Shown: in pieces, positions 23,893 to 31,288 of the stretch
How positions within the stretch are numbered: position 1 is the stretch's first letter
Layout of the letters: every line of letters starts with the position of its first letter
Assembly (NCBI GenBank): GCA_020161695.1
Contig: JAIUOO010000024.1
Location: 1-64,000 of the forward strand
DNA from: Pseudomonadota bacterium
GTDB lineage: Bacteria > Pseudomonadota > Alphaproteobacteria > Rhizobiales > Phreatobacteraceae
Length of the DNA stretch: 64,000 bases
Direction of reading: 5' to 3'
The notes under the pieces: model-generated
Database searches by the model: none
The model's input: the letters and a program-made list of their open reading frames with translations, nothing else
What the model was told of the DNA's origin: nothing
Program-made: the position numbers and the translations under genes

Positions 23893-25806
23893 GTGGGCCG
23901 AGCCGCCCGCCGCATTCTCGGTATCGTCGTCGCCGCGCTCGTCCTTGGCTGGGCGGGTGCGCCGGCGCATGCCCAGCGGCTGCGCACGATTCCGCCGGCT
24001 CAATCCTCGGACGATCCCTCCCGGGCGGAGGGCTGGCAGGGCCTGCCGCAGGTCGAGCCCGAAGCCCCCTCCTCGGCCGCTGAGCCGCGCACCGACGCGG
24101 AGGCGGCGGGACTGCGCACGACCCGCCCGGCGGCTCCTGCGCGCGCGCGCACTCTCGGCGCTCAGCGCGATGCCGAACGCGCGCAGTCGCGCCGCACGCC
24201 CTGGACCGCGACACCCGCGCGCCCCGCCCCCCTCGCACCGGATGCCGGCGTCGCGCCGCCACCGCCCGCCACGGCGGCGGCCCGCCGCCCGACCTCCCAG
24301 CCCGCCCCGATGGCGAACCGCCGGACCGGGCGCATGCCGCGCCGGCCGGCCGAACCGGCGACGAACCAGACCGGCCGCCTTGTCGGCCTGCGCACCTTCA
24401 CCGCGACCGCCCCTTCCGCGCGCGCGCCGAGCCAGCTGGCGCCGGGCCGCGACGACGGCCGCGCGCTCGACCGGGGCCTGCGTGGCGTCGCCGTGCCGGT
24501 CCAGCCGCGTCGCCCGGTCGACGTGCCCATCGTCACCGAGCGCAGCCAGCTGCCGGCAGGGCGGGTGCTGCCCAACGCCAACCCGCTCGGCCGCAACACG
24601 ATCATCGATCCGCGCACCGGCGAGGTCATCTCCTACGACCGCCGCCCGCAGCAGGAAGCCGATCCCTTCGCGCCCGCCGGCCTGCGCGTCGGCACCTTCA
24701 TCGTCACGCCGACGGTCGATGCCACGCTCGGCTACGATTCCAATCCGCGCCGCCTGCCCTCCGGCGGGCAGGGCTCGCTGTTCACCCAGTCCTACGGCGA
24801 GGTTCAGGCGCGCTCGGACTGGTCGCGGCACGAACTCACCGCCCGCATCCGCGGCACCTATTCGGCCTATTTCTCCGATCCCGGCGTCAACCGCCCCGAG
24901 CTGAACGCTGTCGCCACCGGCCGGATCGACGTGGCCCGCGACACGCGTCTCGAAACCGAGGCCCGCTACAACCTGACCGCGACCTCGCCGGGCTCGTCGA
25001 ACCTGCCATCCTCCCCGGACGGCCTGCGCAACCTGCCGCTGATCCGCCAGTTCGGTGCGTCGGCCGGCGTCGTGCAGGATATCGGCCGGCTGCAGGTTTC
25101 GCTGCGCGGCACGTTCGACCGCTACACGCACGACGATGCCGTCACCAATGCCGGCGCGGTCCTCCCGCAGGCCGAGCGTGACTACAACGCCTATGGCGGC
25201 CGGCTTCGCGTCTCCTACGAGGCGACGCCCGGGCTGCGTCCCTTCGTCGAGGCGGGGATCGAGCAGCGCCATTTCGACCGCCTCGTCTCCTCGGGCGGCA
25301 CGCTGCAGGGCTCGACGGCGACCACCTACCGCATCGGCTCGACCTTCGAGCTGACGCGCCTGATCACCGGCGAGATTTCTGCCGGCTACATGATCCGCGA
25401 CAACCGCGAGCCGACATTCGGCGACATCCGCGTGCCGGTCTTCGACGCGGCGCTCACCTGGACCCCGACCGCCCTGACCACCGTGCGCCTCACCGCCAAA
25501 TCGATCATCGACGAGAGCTTCACCACCGGCGCGTCCGGCCTCCAGCGCCGTGATGTCGCCGTCGAGCTGGAGCACTCGTTCCGGCGCTGGCTGATCGGCA
25601 CGGCCCGGCTCGCCTACGGACAGGACGTCTATCAGGGCACGACGCGCGTCGACCAGCGCATGGTCGCCTCGGTCAATCTCGTCTATCGCGCCTCGCGCAA
25701 CATGCAAATCCGGGGCGAGGTGCGCCGCGAAGCGCTGTTCTCGAACCAGGCCGGCCAGAGCTACTCGGCCAATGTCGTGCTGCTGGGCCTGCGCCTCCAG
25801 CGCTAA
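23893..25806 (+). CDS. Outer-membrane beta-barrel protein with long Pro/Ala/Arg-rich N-terminal region
   Basis: The 637-residue product starts with a signal peptide (MGRAARRILGIVVAALVLGW, cleavage near AHA). A low-complexity region rich in proline, alanine and arginine follows (about residues 30-190), then a DPRTGEVISYDRRP segment. The last 370 residues alternate polar and hydrophobic residues as in a barrel (TPTVDATLGYDSNPRR, ending VVLLGLRLQR). This resembles the putative beta-barrel porin 2 group. The GTG at 23893 has AGGGGA upstream; an earlier TTG at 23860 is less convincing. The barrel probably sits in the outer membrane and the linker in the periplasm. Role unknown; the nearest partner is the divergent kdsD. 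Confidence 0.75.
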   Translation: MGRAARRILGIVVAALVLGWAGAPAHAQRLRTIPPAQSSDDPSRAEGWQGLPQVEPEAPSSAAEPRTDAEAAGLRTTRPAAPARARTLGAQRDAERAQSRRTPWTATPARPAPLAPDAGVAPPPPATAAARRPTSQPAPMANRRTGRMPRRPAEPATNQTGRLVGLRTFTATAPSARAPSQLAPGRDDGRALDRGLRGVAVPVQPRRPVDVPIVTERSQLPAGRVLPNANPLGRNTIIDPRTGEVISYDRRPQQEADPFAPAGLRVGTFIVTPTVDATLGYDSNPRRLPSGGQGSLFTQSYGEVQARSDWSRHELTARIRGTYSAYFSDPGVNRPELNAVATGRIDVARDTRLETEARYNLTATSPGSSNLPSSPDGLRNLPLIRQFGASAGVVQDIGRLQVSLRGTFDRYTHDDAVTNAGAVLPQAERDYNAYGGRLRVSYEATPGLRPFVEAGIEQRHFDRLVSSGGTLQGSTATTYRIGSTFELTRLITGEISAGYMIRDNREPTFGDIRVPVFDAALTWTPTALTTVRLTAKSIIDESFTTGASGLQRRDVAVELEHSFRRWLIGTARLAYGQDVYQGTTRVDQRMVASVNLVYRASRNMQIRGEVRREALFSNQAGQSYSANVVLLGLRLQR

Positions 25807-25938
25807 CGGCATCTGCGGGCGCCGCCATCATTCGAAAATCAGATCGTCGCGGCCCTCTTCCGACGGCAATGCCGGGAGGATTGATCACGCGCGCTTCGCC
25901 TGGTGCCCCGCCCACATAACGTAACGTCATAAAACCTG

Positions 25939-25953
25939 TATGGTATTACCATA
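25939..25953. promoter_or_regulatory. Perfect 15-bp palindrome in an AT-rich upstream region
   Basis: TATGGTA-T-TACCATA is a perfect palindrome with a one-base centre. It lies 60 bases before the tadE-like ATG, in an AT-rich stretch (about 25918-26000) quite unlike the surrounding DNA. It is a likely dimeric regulator site for the pilus genes. Confidence 0.45.
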
Positions 25954-26012
25954 ATACATGTCTTGTTAGTTGCATTATATTTTTCTTCAACTTTCAAGCG
26001 CATCGTATTCAC

Positions 26013-26453
26013 ATGATCGCACGATTTTCCACATTTTGCCACGGCGTGACACGGCGCGAGGACGGAGCGGCGGCCGTCGAGTTCGCGATCATCATCCCGG
26101 TCTTCCTGATGATCGTCTTCGGCATCATCACCTTCGGCGCCTATCTCAGCGTCGTCCACAGCGTTCAGCAGCTTGCCGCCGAAGCGGCCCGCGCCTCGGT
26201 CGGCGGCTTGAGCGACGCCGAGCGCGTGACTCTCGCCGAGGCGAATATCCGCAGCCATGTCGGCGCCTATATCCTGATCGAGCCGGCAAGGCTTGTGGTC
26301 GAGCAGGCGACGACCGATTCACTGACCGCCACCTTCTCCGTCCGGCTGCGCTACGACGCCGCCGGCATGTTCATCTTCCAGCTCCCGAATTTCGTGCCCA
26401 TGCCGCCCCCGCAGATCGTCCGTTCTGCGGCGATCCAGCGCGGCGGCTACTGA
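26013..26453 (+). CDS. TadE-like pilus/secretion protein
   Basis: A 146-residue protein with the TadE N-terminus: a short basic lead, then REDGAAAVEFAIIIPVFLMIVFGII, where the glutamate follows the processing-type site and a membrane helix comes next. TadE/TadF pseudopilins support assembly of Flp-type tight-adherence pili. The rest is a periplasmic domain of about 100 residues. The gene is followed after 12 bases by a TadG-like gene. No flp, tadA, tadB/C or rcp genes occur in this window, so the pair may work with a tad locus elsewhere. Confidence 0.85.
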   Translation: MIARFSTFCHGVTRREDGAAAVEFAIIIPVFLMIVFGIITFGAYLSVVHSVQQLAAEAARASVGGLSDAERVTLAEANIRSHVGAYILIEPARLVVEQATTDSLTATFSVRLRYDAAGMFIFQLPNFVPMPPPQIVRSAAIQRGGY

Positions 26454-26465
26454 CTGGAGGCAGCG

Positions 26466-28133
26466 ATGCGCATGCGCCTTCGACAGTTCGGTCAGGACCG
26501 ACGCGGCTCCATCGCGGTGATCTCGGCCGGCGCCACCATCGCCATCATGGGTTTCGCGGCGCTCAGCGTCGATCTCGGCAAGGTCTCCGTGGACAGGCGG
26601 CGCGCCCAGAGCGTCGCCGACCTCGCCGCCATAGCCGCCGCGAGCGACCTTGCCCGTGCCGCGCGCGCGGCGACCGCCACGACCACGCGCAACAATCTCC
26701 CCAACGGAACCACGGTTGGCGTGGAGACGGGGCTCTACACGCCCGATGCATCGGTGCCGGCGGCAAACCGCTTCCGGCCGATGACGGGGCCCGGCGCCAA
26801 TGCGGCGAGGATCACGCTGGATACCGAAAGCGAGCTCCTGTTCGCCCGCATGCTGACCGGCCAGCGCGCCATGGCGATCCGCACCACGGCGACCGCCGCG
26901 ACCACGTCCTTCGCCTCCTTCGCCATCGGCTCGCGCCTGCTGGCGCTCGACGGCGGACTGCTCAACAACCTGCTCGGCGCGCTGCTCGGCACCACCGTGT
27001 CGCTGTCGGTCATGGACTACCAGGCGCTGGCCGACGCGCGCATCGACCTGTTCCAGTTCCTTCCCGCGCTGGCCCGCCGCAGCCGCATCGAGGCCGCGAC
27101 TTACGACCAGCTGCTCGCCTCCAACGTGAAACTGGTCGATGTCGTCGGCGCCATGGCGGCCAGCACGCTGGGGCCGGCCGGCGCGCCGACCACGGCGAGC
27201 CGGGCGTTCGACCAGATCGCACAGGGGCTGCGCGGCACGACGACGACCATGCCGCTGTCCTCGCTGGTCAATGTCGGCCCCTACGGCGCCATCCCGATGG
27301 GACAGGCGCCCGCGGCCGGCGTCGCGGTCTCGGCCCTGGACCTTGCGACCGCCGCCGCCCAGAGCGCCAATGGCGCGCGGCAGGTGGAGGTTGCGCTCGG
27401 CGCCAACCTGCCCGGCATCGCTTCCGCGTCACTGAAGCTCGCCATCGGCGAACGGCCGGTCGGCACCAGCTGGGTGACGGTCGGCGCCGTCGGCGCAAGC
27501 GTCCACACGGCACAGACCCGGCTGATGCTGTCGGTGCGCCTTCTCGGCGCCGGCAACATCGCCTCCGTGAACCTGCCGCTCTACATCGAGATCGCCTCCG
27601 CGACGGCGCGGCTCACCGCCATCCAGTGCGGCTTCCCGGACGCCTCCTTCTCGACGATGACGCTGGGCGTGACGCCCGCCGTCGTCGATGCCTGGATCGG
27701 CGATGTCCCCGCCGCCCAGTTCACCAATTTCCGGACGCCGCCGACCGCAACGCCGGCCCCGCTCGTCGATACCCTGCTGCTGAAGGTGCGCGGCCGCGCC
27801 CATGCGACCGTCACCAACATGGCGCCCCAGCCGGTCACCTTCTCGATGGCCGAGATCGCGCGGCGGACGAAGAAGACGGTCGGCACGAGCGACTTCACCC
27901 GCTCGCTGCTGATGCGGCTCCTTGCCGATCTGTCGCTGGATGTGGAACTGCTCGGCCTGGGGCTGGGCCTGCCCGGCGCGGTCGAAGGCACCGTGGTGGG
28001 GATCGTCAATGCTACGACGCCCTCCATCGACCAGTTGATCAACCAGGTTCTCGGCACGCTCGGCATCGGCCTTGGTCAGGCCGACATCTGGGGCCTCGGC
28101 CTCCGATGCGACGGAGCCGTCCTCGTGCATTGA
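26466..28133 (+). CDS. TadG-like protein (N-terminal TadE-type anchor, large exported domain)
   Basis: A 555-residue protein starting with a Tad-type anchor: RRGSIAVISAGATIAIMGFAALSVDLGKVSVDRRRAQSV..., in which the helix is followed by an ALSVDLGK segment found in TadG/DUF2134 proteins. The remainder is alanine-rich and exported, with repeated hydrophobic stretches such as LNNLLGALLGTTVSL. Only one cysteine is seen in the exported part before the C-terminal LRCDG. It probably interacts with the pilus or cell surface. ATG at 26466 follows GGAGGCAGCG. The operon ends at a hairpin near 28180. Confidence 0.8.
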   Translation: MRMRLRQFGQDRRGSIAVISAGATIAIMGFAALSVDLGKVSVDRRRAQSVADLAAIAAASDLARAARAATATTTRNNLPNGTTVGVETGLYTPDASVPAANRFRPMTGPGANAARITLDTESELLFARMLTGQRAMAIRTTATAATTSFASFAIGSRLLALDGGLLNNLLGALLGTTVSLSVMDYQALADARIDLFQFLPALARRSRIEAATYDQLLASNVKLVDVVGAMAASTLGPAGAPTTASRAFDQIAQGLRGTTTTMPLSSLVNVGPYGAIPMGQAPAAGVAVSALDLATAAAQSANGARQVEVALGANLPGIASASLKLAIGERPVGTSWVTVGAVGASVHTAQTRLMLSVRLLGAGNIASVNLPLYIEIASATARLTAIQCGFPDASFSTMTLGVTPAVVDAWIGDVPAAQFTNFRTPPTATPAPLVDTLLLKVRGRAHATVTNMAPQPVTFSMAEIARRTKKTVGTSDFTRSLLMRLLADLSLDVELLGLGLGLPGAVEGTVVGIVNATTPSIDQLINQVLGTLGIGLGQADIWGLGLRCDGAVLVH

Positions 28134-28179
28134 TCCGCAGGCATCTCCCCGGCGACCTGTCCAGCAACCCGGGTCGAGC

Positions 28180-28216
28180 GGAAGGGGGTCGGGCTTCGAG
28201 CACCCGGCCCCCTTCC
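28180..28216. terminator. Terminator-like hairpin between convergent tadG-like and galU genes
   Basis: GGAAGGGGG (28180-28188) pairs with CCCCCTTCC (28208-28216); CGGG and CCCG inside extend the stem. It lies in the 97-base convergent gap, so it can stop transcription from either side. There is no long T run. Confidence 0.6.
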
Positions 28217-28230
28217 AAATCTTCCGAACG

Positions 28231-29118
28231 TCAGCCCTTCGCCAGCCGCGCGATCTCGGACTTCAACGGGCCGGACAGGTCGTCGCGGCGCATGGCATAG
28301 GCGAGATTGGCGGTCAGGAAGCCGAGCTTCGTGCCGGTGTCGTGGATCTCGCCGTCGAAGGTGAAGCCGAAGAACGGCTGCTGGCCCTTCAGCTTCAGCA
28401 TGCCGTCGGTGAGCTGGATCTCGCCGCCCGCGCCACGCTCCTGGGTCTCGAGGATCCTGAAGATGTCGGGCTGGAGGATGTAGCGGCCGGAGATCGCGAT
28501 ATTGGACGGCGCGGTGCCCTTCGGCGGCTTCTCGACCATCTCGCCGATCTCGTAGGCGCCGGCGGCGGCCGGCTTGCCCTTGCCGATGATGCCGTACTGG
28601 TGCGTCTCGCTGTCCGGCACCTCGTAGCCGGCGATGTAGTTGCCGCCGGTCGAATTGTAGGCCTCGATCATCGCCGCGATGCAGCCCTTCTGCCCCGCCT
28701 TGGCGAGATGCAGCATGTCCGGCAGCAGGAGGGCGAAGGGCTCGTCGCCGACAATGTCGCGGGCGCACCAGACGGCATGGCCGAGGCCGAGCGGCTCCTG
28801 CTGGCGGGTGAAGGAGGTGGCGCCGGCCGATGGCAGGTCGCGCTTCAGCTCCTCCAGCTGCGGCGTCTTGTTGCGCGCGGCCAGCGTCGTGTCGAGCTCG
28901 AAAGCCTTGTCGAAATGGTCCTCGATCACCTGCTTGTTGCGGCCGGTGACAAAGACAAAATGCTCGATCCCCGCCTCGCGGGCCTCGTCCACGACATGCT
29001 GGATCACCGGGCGGTCGACGACGGTCAGCATTTCCTTCGGGATCGCCTTGGTGGCGGGCAGGAAGCGCGTGCCAAGACCGGCGACCGGAAACACGGCCTT
29101 GCGAATGCGACGAACCAT
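28231..29118 (-). CDS. galU: UTP--glucose-1-phosphate uridylyltransferase
   Basis: The 295-residue protein is a clear GalU: VFPVAGLGTRFLPATKAIPK (nucleotide-binding and catalytic signature), TVVDRPVIQHVVDEA, then QKEPLGLGHAV-like EPLGLGHAVWCA and the acidic GEIHDTGTKLG segment near the end. It makes UDP-glucose for polysaccharide, LPS and glucan synthesis, which suits the opgH operon 80 bases upstream on the same strand. Length and motifs are normal. Confidence 0.95.
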   Translation of the reverse strand: MVRRIRKAVFPVAGLGTRFLPATKAIPKEMLTVVDRPVIQHVVDEAREAGIEHFVFVTGRNKQVIEDHFDKAFELDTTLAARNKTPQLEELKRDLPSAGATSFTRQQEPLGLGHAVWCARDIVGDEPFALLLPDMLHLAKAGQKGCIAAMIEAYNSTGGNYIAGYEVPDSETHQYGIIGKGKPAAAGAYEIGEMVEKPPKGTAPSNIAISGRYILQPDIFRILETQERGAGGEIQLTDGMLKLKGQQPFFGFTFDGEIHDTGTKLGFLTANLAYAMRRDDLSGPLKSEIARLAKG

Positions 29119-29197
29119 GAAGGAGACCTCGTGGACTGGTAAGCGCGCTCATCTAGCGCAACAAAGCTGAACGCCGGGTGAGCGGAAACATCCGTTG

Positions 29198-29566
29198 CTA
29201 GGCTTGAGCCGGCAATGTCAGCAGCTTCCACGCACACCAGAGCACGATGCCCGCCAGCGCGACGCCGCAGATCCCGAACCATGCCATGTTGAACCAGTAC
29301 GCCCCCGGCCGGTCGCCCCGCGCGACGATCTCGCGCCAGACCGCGAACTCGCCCTTTCGCCAGCCGTCGAAAACCTGCCAGAGCGTCAGGCCGGCGAGCG
29401 GCGCCGCCAGCAGGATGGCGATGACGAAGGGCGCCGCCGGATGGCCCGACGCCGCCGCGAAGCCGGCATAGAGCGCGAGGCCGAGGCTGCCGGAGAGGAC
29501 AGCGGTCATGGCGATCCGCCGGAGAATGGCGGCAAGGCCGTCCGGCTCGGGCATGTCGCCGCTCAT
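29198..29566 (-). CDS. Small membrane protein, last gene of the opgH operon
   Basis: A 122-residue protein with three or four hydrophobic segments (about 18-38, 44-63 and 95-118). Its ATG at 29566 overlaps the stop of the preceding secreted-protein gene (ATGA). The longer open frame on this strand is only a shadow of the upstream gene in another frame. I do not recognise the family. Operon position suggests a role with glucan synthesis or export in the inner membrane. Confidence 0.7.
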   Translation of the reverse strand: MSGDMPEPDGLAAILRRIAMTAVLSGSLGLALYAGFAAASGHPAAPFVIAILLAAPLAGLTLWQVFDGWRKGEFAVWREIVARGDRPGAYWFNMAWFGICGVALAGIVLWCAWKLLTLPAQA

Positions 29567-30525
29567 TTCTGGATCATGGCCGGCGGCAGCTGCGGTGGCG
29601 CCGGGCGGAAGGCGTTGAACACCATGTCCGGGGCCGACGTGTTGTGCCGCGAGGCGACGAGCCGCCCGGCCCAGAGGTCCGTGGCATTCGCCCGGCGGAA
29701 CGGCATCACGGCTTCCTCGCGCCAGCCGGGGGCATCCTTCTCGCGCACGGCCACGCGCGCGACGTCGGCGTTGAACTCGGTGACGTACATCGAGCGCAGC
29801 GCTGCGAAGGGCGAGCCGGAGACCGGCCGCGCGAAGGCGACGTCGAGACCGATCAGCTCCTGGTTGAGCGTCGACAGCCGAACCGTCGCCGAATTGCCGT
29901 CGGGATAGGTCAGCGTGAAGGTCCTGGTGGCGGGATCGAAGGCGACGCGGCTGATCTTCACGATCGGCCGCCCCTCGACCACCACCGGGCCGATCAGGAA
30001 GGACGAGCCGTAGGCGGTCCAGCGCAGGTTCGCGGGCGGCAGAGGCCGGGCCCGCCAGTAGCCATCCATCGGATAGAGGACCAGCACTTCCTCGGCCCGA
30101 TCCTGAAACCGGTACCAGATCTGGATCAGGTGGATGTTGCGCTCGGTGCGCTCGCCCACCGTCACGGTCGTATCCGAGGCACGCCAGAAGCCCTGCTCGC
30201 GATAGCCGACCACCTGCCACTCCACCGTCTCGTAGAGCGTGATCCGCTGCGGCATCGGCTGGGCGAGCGCCTCTTCCTTCATCGGGCAGGCGGTCCAGTC
30301 GGGCGCGAAGCGGTCGATGGCGAGCGAACCGATATAGGCGGGGTGCGCGGCCTCGATGCGGAACGCGCGCACCGCCGGATTCATCAGATTCAGCGTGACA
30401 TTGTCCTTCTCGGCGCAGAGCACCGGTTCGGACGTGTTGGTGATCTCCACGGGCAGACCATCGAGGGAGGCCGCGTGGGCGGCGCCCGCGAACAGAAGGG
30501 CGGCGGCAAGGGCGACAAGGCGCAT
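29563..30525 (-). CDS. Secreted protein of unknown function in the opgH operon
   Basis: The 320-residue product has a clear signal peptide (MRLVALAAALLFAGAAHA, cleavage after AHA). The mature part is beta-rich with tryptophans and two cysteines (VLCAEKD and WTACPMKEE), which may form a disulfide in the periplasm. Segments such as YPMDGYWRARPLPPANLRW suggest a beta-sandwich or carbohydrate-facing fold, but I do not recognise a family; it is not OpgG-like in length or motif. It lies three bases after the FkbM-type methyltransferase gene and overlaps the small membrane gene, so it is part of the opgH operon. Possible roles are glucan trimming, modification or handling in the periplasm. Confidence 0.75.
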   Translation of the reverse strand: MRLVALAAALLFAGAAHAASLDGLPVEITNTSEPVLCAEKDNVTLNLMNPAVRAFRIEAAHPAYIGSLAIDRFAPDWTACPMKEEALAQPMPQRITLYETVEWQVVGYREQGFWRASDTTVTVGERTERNIHLIQIWYRFQDRAEEVLVLYPMDGYWRARPLPPANLRWTAYGSSFLIGPVVVEGRPIVKISRVAFDPATRTFTLTYPDGNSATVRLSTLNQELIGLDVAFARPVSGSPFAALRSMYVTEFNADVARVAVREKDAPGWREEAVMPFRRANATDLWAGRLVASRHNTSAPDMVFNAFRPAPPQLPPAMIQK

Positions 30526-30528
30526 GGT

Positions 30529-31287
30529 TCAGTCCTTCGCGATCACCGCATAGACATCGCCGGAATTGGCCGCGTGCGGAAGGGCGGCCAGATGCGCTGC
30601 CATCTCGTCCCTGGGCACGAACCGGCCGAAGGTCAGGCGCTGGCTCTCGCCGAGCGCCACATCGAAGCGATAGGGCCCGAGCGCGGCGAGCCGGTCGAGG
30701 CAGGCGAAGGCGACATCGCGCTGGATGGTGGTGAACTCGAAGGACAGCGCCGGCAATGCCTGCGAAAGCCCCGCCAGCACATCGGCCTCGAAACCCTCGA
30801 CATCGATCTTCACGAAAGCCGGCACGCCGTGGTCGGCGACAAGCCGGTCGAGGGTGAGGCAGGGTACGGTGATCTCGCGGTCCCAGACCTGCCCCTGCCA
30901 GCCTTCCGCGCCATCGGCCGATGCGACGAAGGCGCTTGAGGCCGTCGTCACGGTCGGATTGGCGGTGTTCACCTTCAGGGTGATTTCGCCCTCGGCCGCG
31001 CCGCAAGCCGCCTGAATCAGCGTCACCTGCCCATCGCCCTCGAACAGGCGGGCGATGACGCCGGCCGGCCCCGGCTGCGGCTCCATCGCCACGACCTCTG
31101 CCCCGAGGCGGCGGAAGCTCGCGACGCGGTCGCCGACATGGGAGCCGATATCGAAGGCGAGATCGCCGGGTTTCACGAAACGCGCATAGAGCGTGTCCAT
31201 GGCGGCGTTCTTGGCGGGATCGCCGTGATAGGTGACGACCGACCTTGCGACGGCGACGGCTTCGGCGATGCGCTGGTCGAGCTCCAT
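30529..31287 (-). CDS. FkbM-family SAM-dependent methyltransferase
   Basis: The 252-residue protein has the FkbM pattern: FDIGSHVGDRVASFRRLGA (SAM-binding loop, about 45-63), then VKIDVEGFEADVLAGL. The family O-methylates sugars and other hydroxyls. The ATG at 31287 directly follows the opgH stop (one-base gap), and the longer frame upstream is antisense-like. Its place after opgH suggests methylation of a glucose residue in the periplasmic glucan or of a related lipid-linked glycan. That link is inferred from the operon. Confidence 0.85.
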   Translation of the reverse strand: MELDQRIAEAVAVARSVVTYHGDPAKNAAMDTLYARFVKPGDLAFDIGSHVGDRVASFRRLGAEVVAMEPQPGPAGVIARLFEGDGQVTLIQAACGAAEGEITLKVNTANPTVTTASSAFVASADGAEGWQGQVWDREITVPCLTLDRLVADHGVPAFVKIDVEGFEADVLAGLSQALPALSFEFTTIQRDVAFACLDRLAALGPYRFDVALGESQRLTFGRFVPRDEMAAHLAALPHAANSGDVYAVIAKD

Positions 31288-31288
31288 C

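Noticed and set aside
25970..28300. 776-codon plus-strand frame over the tadE/tadG region
   Set aside because: It overlaps two frames with clear Tad-type signal regions, and its own product is arginine-rich without domains.
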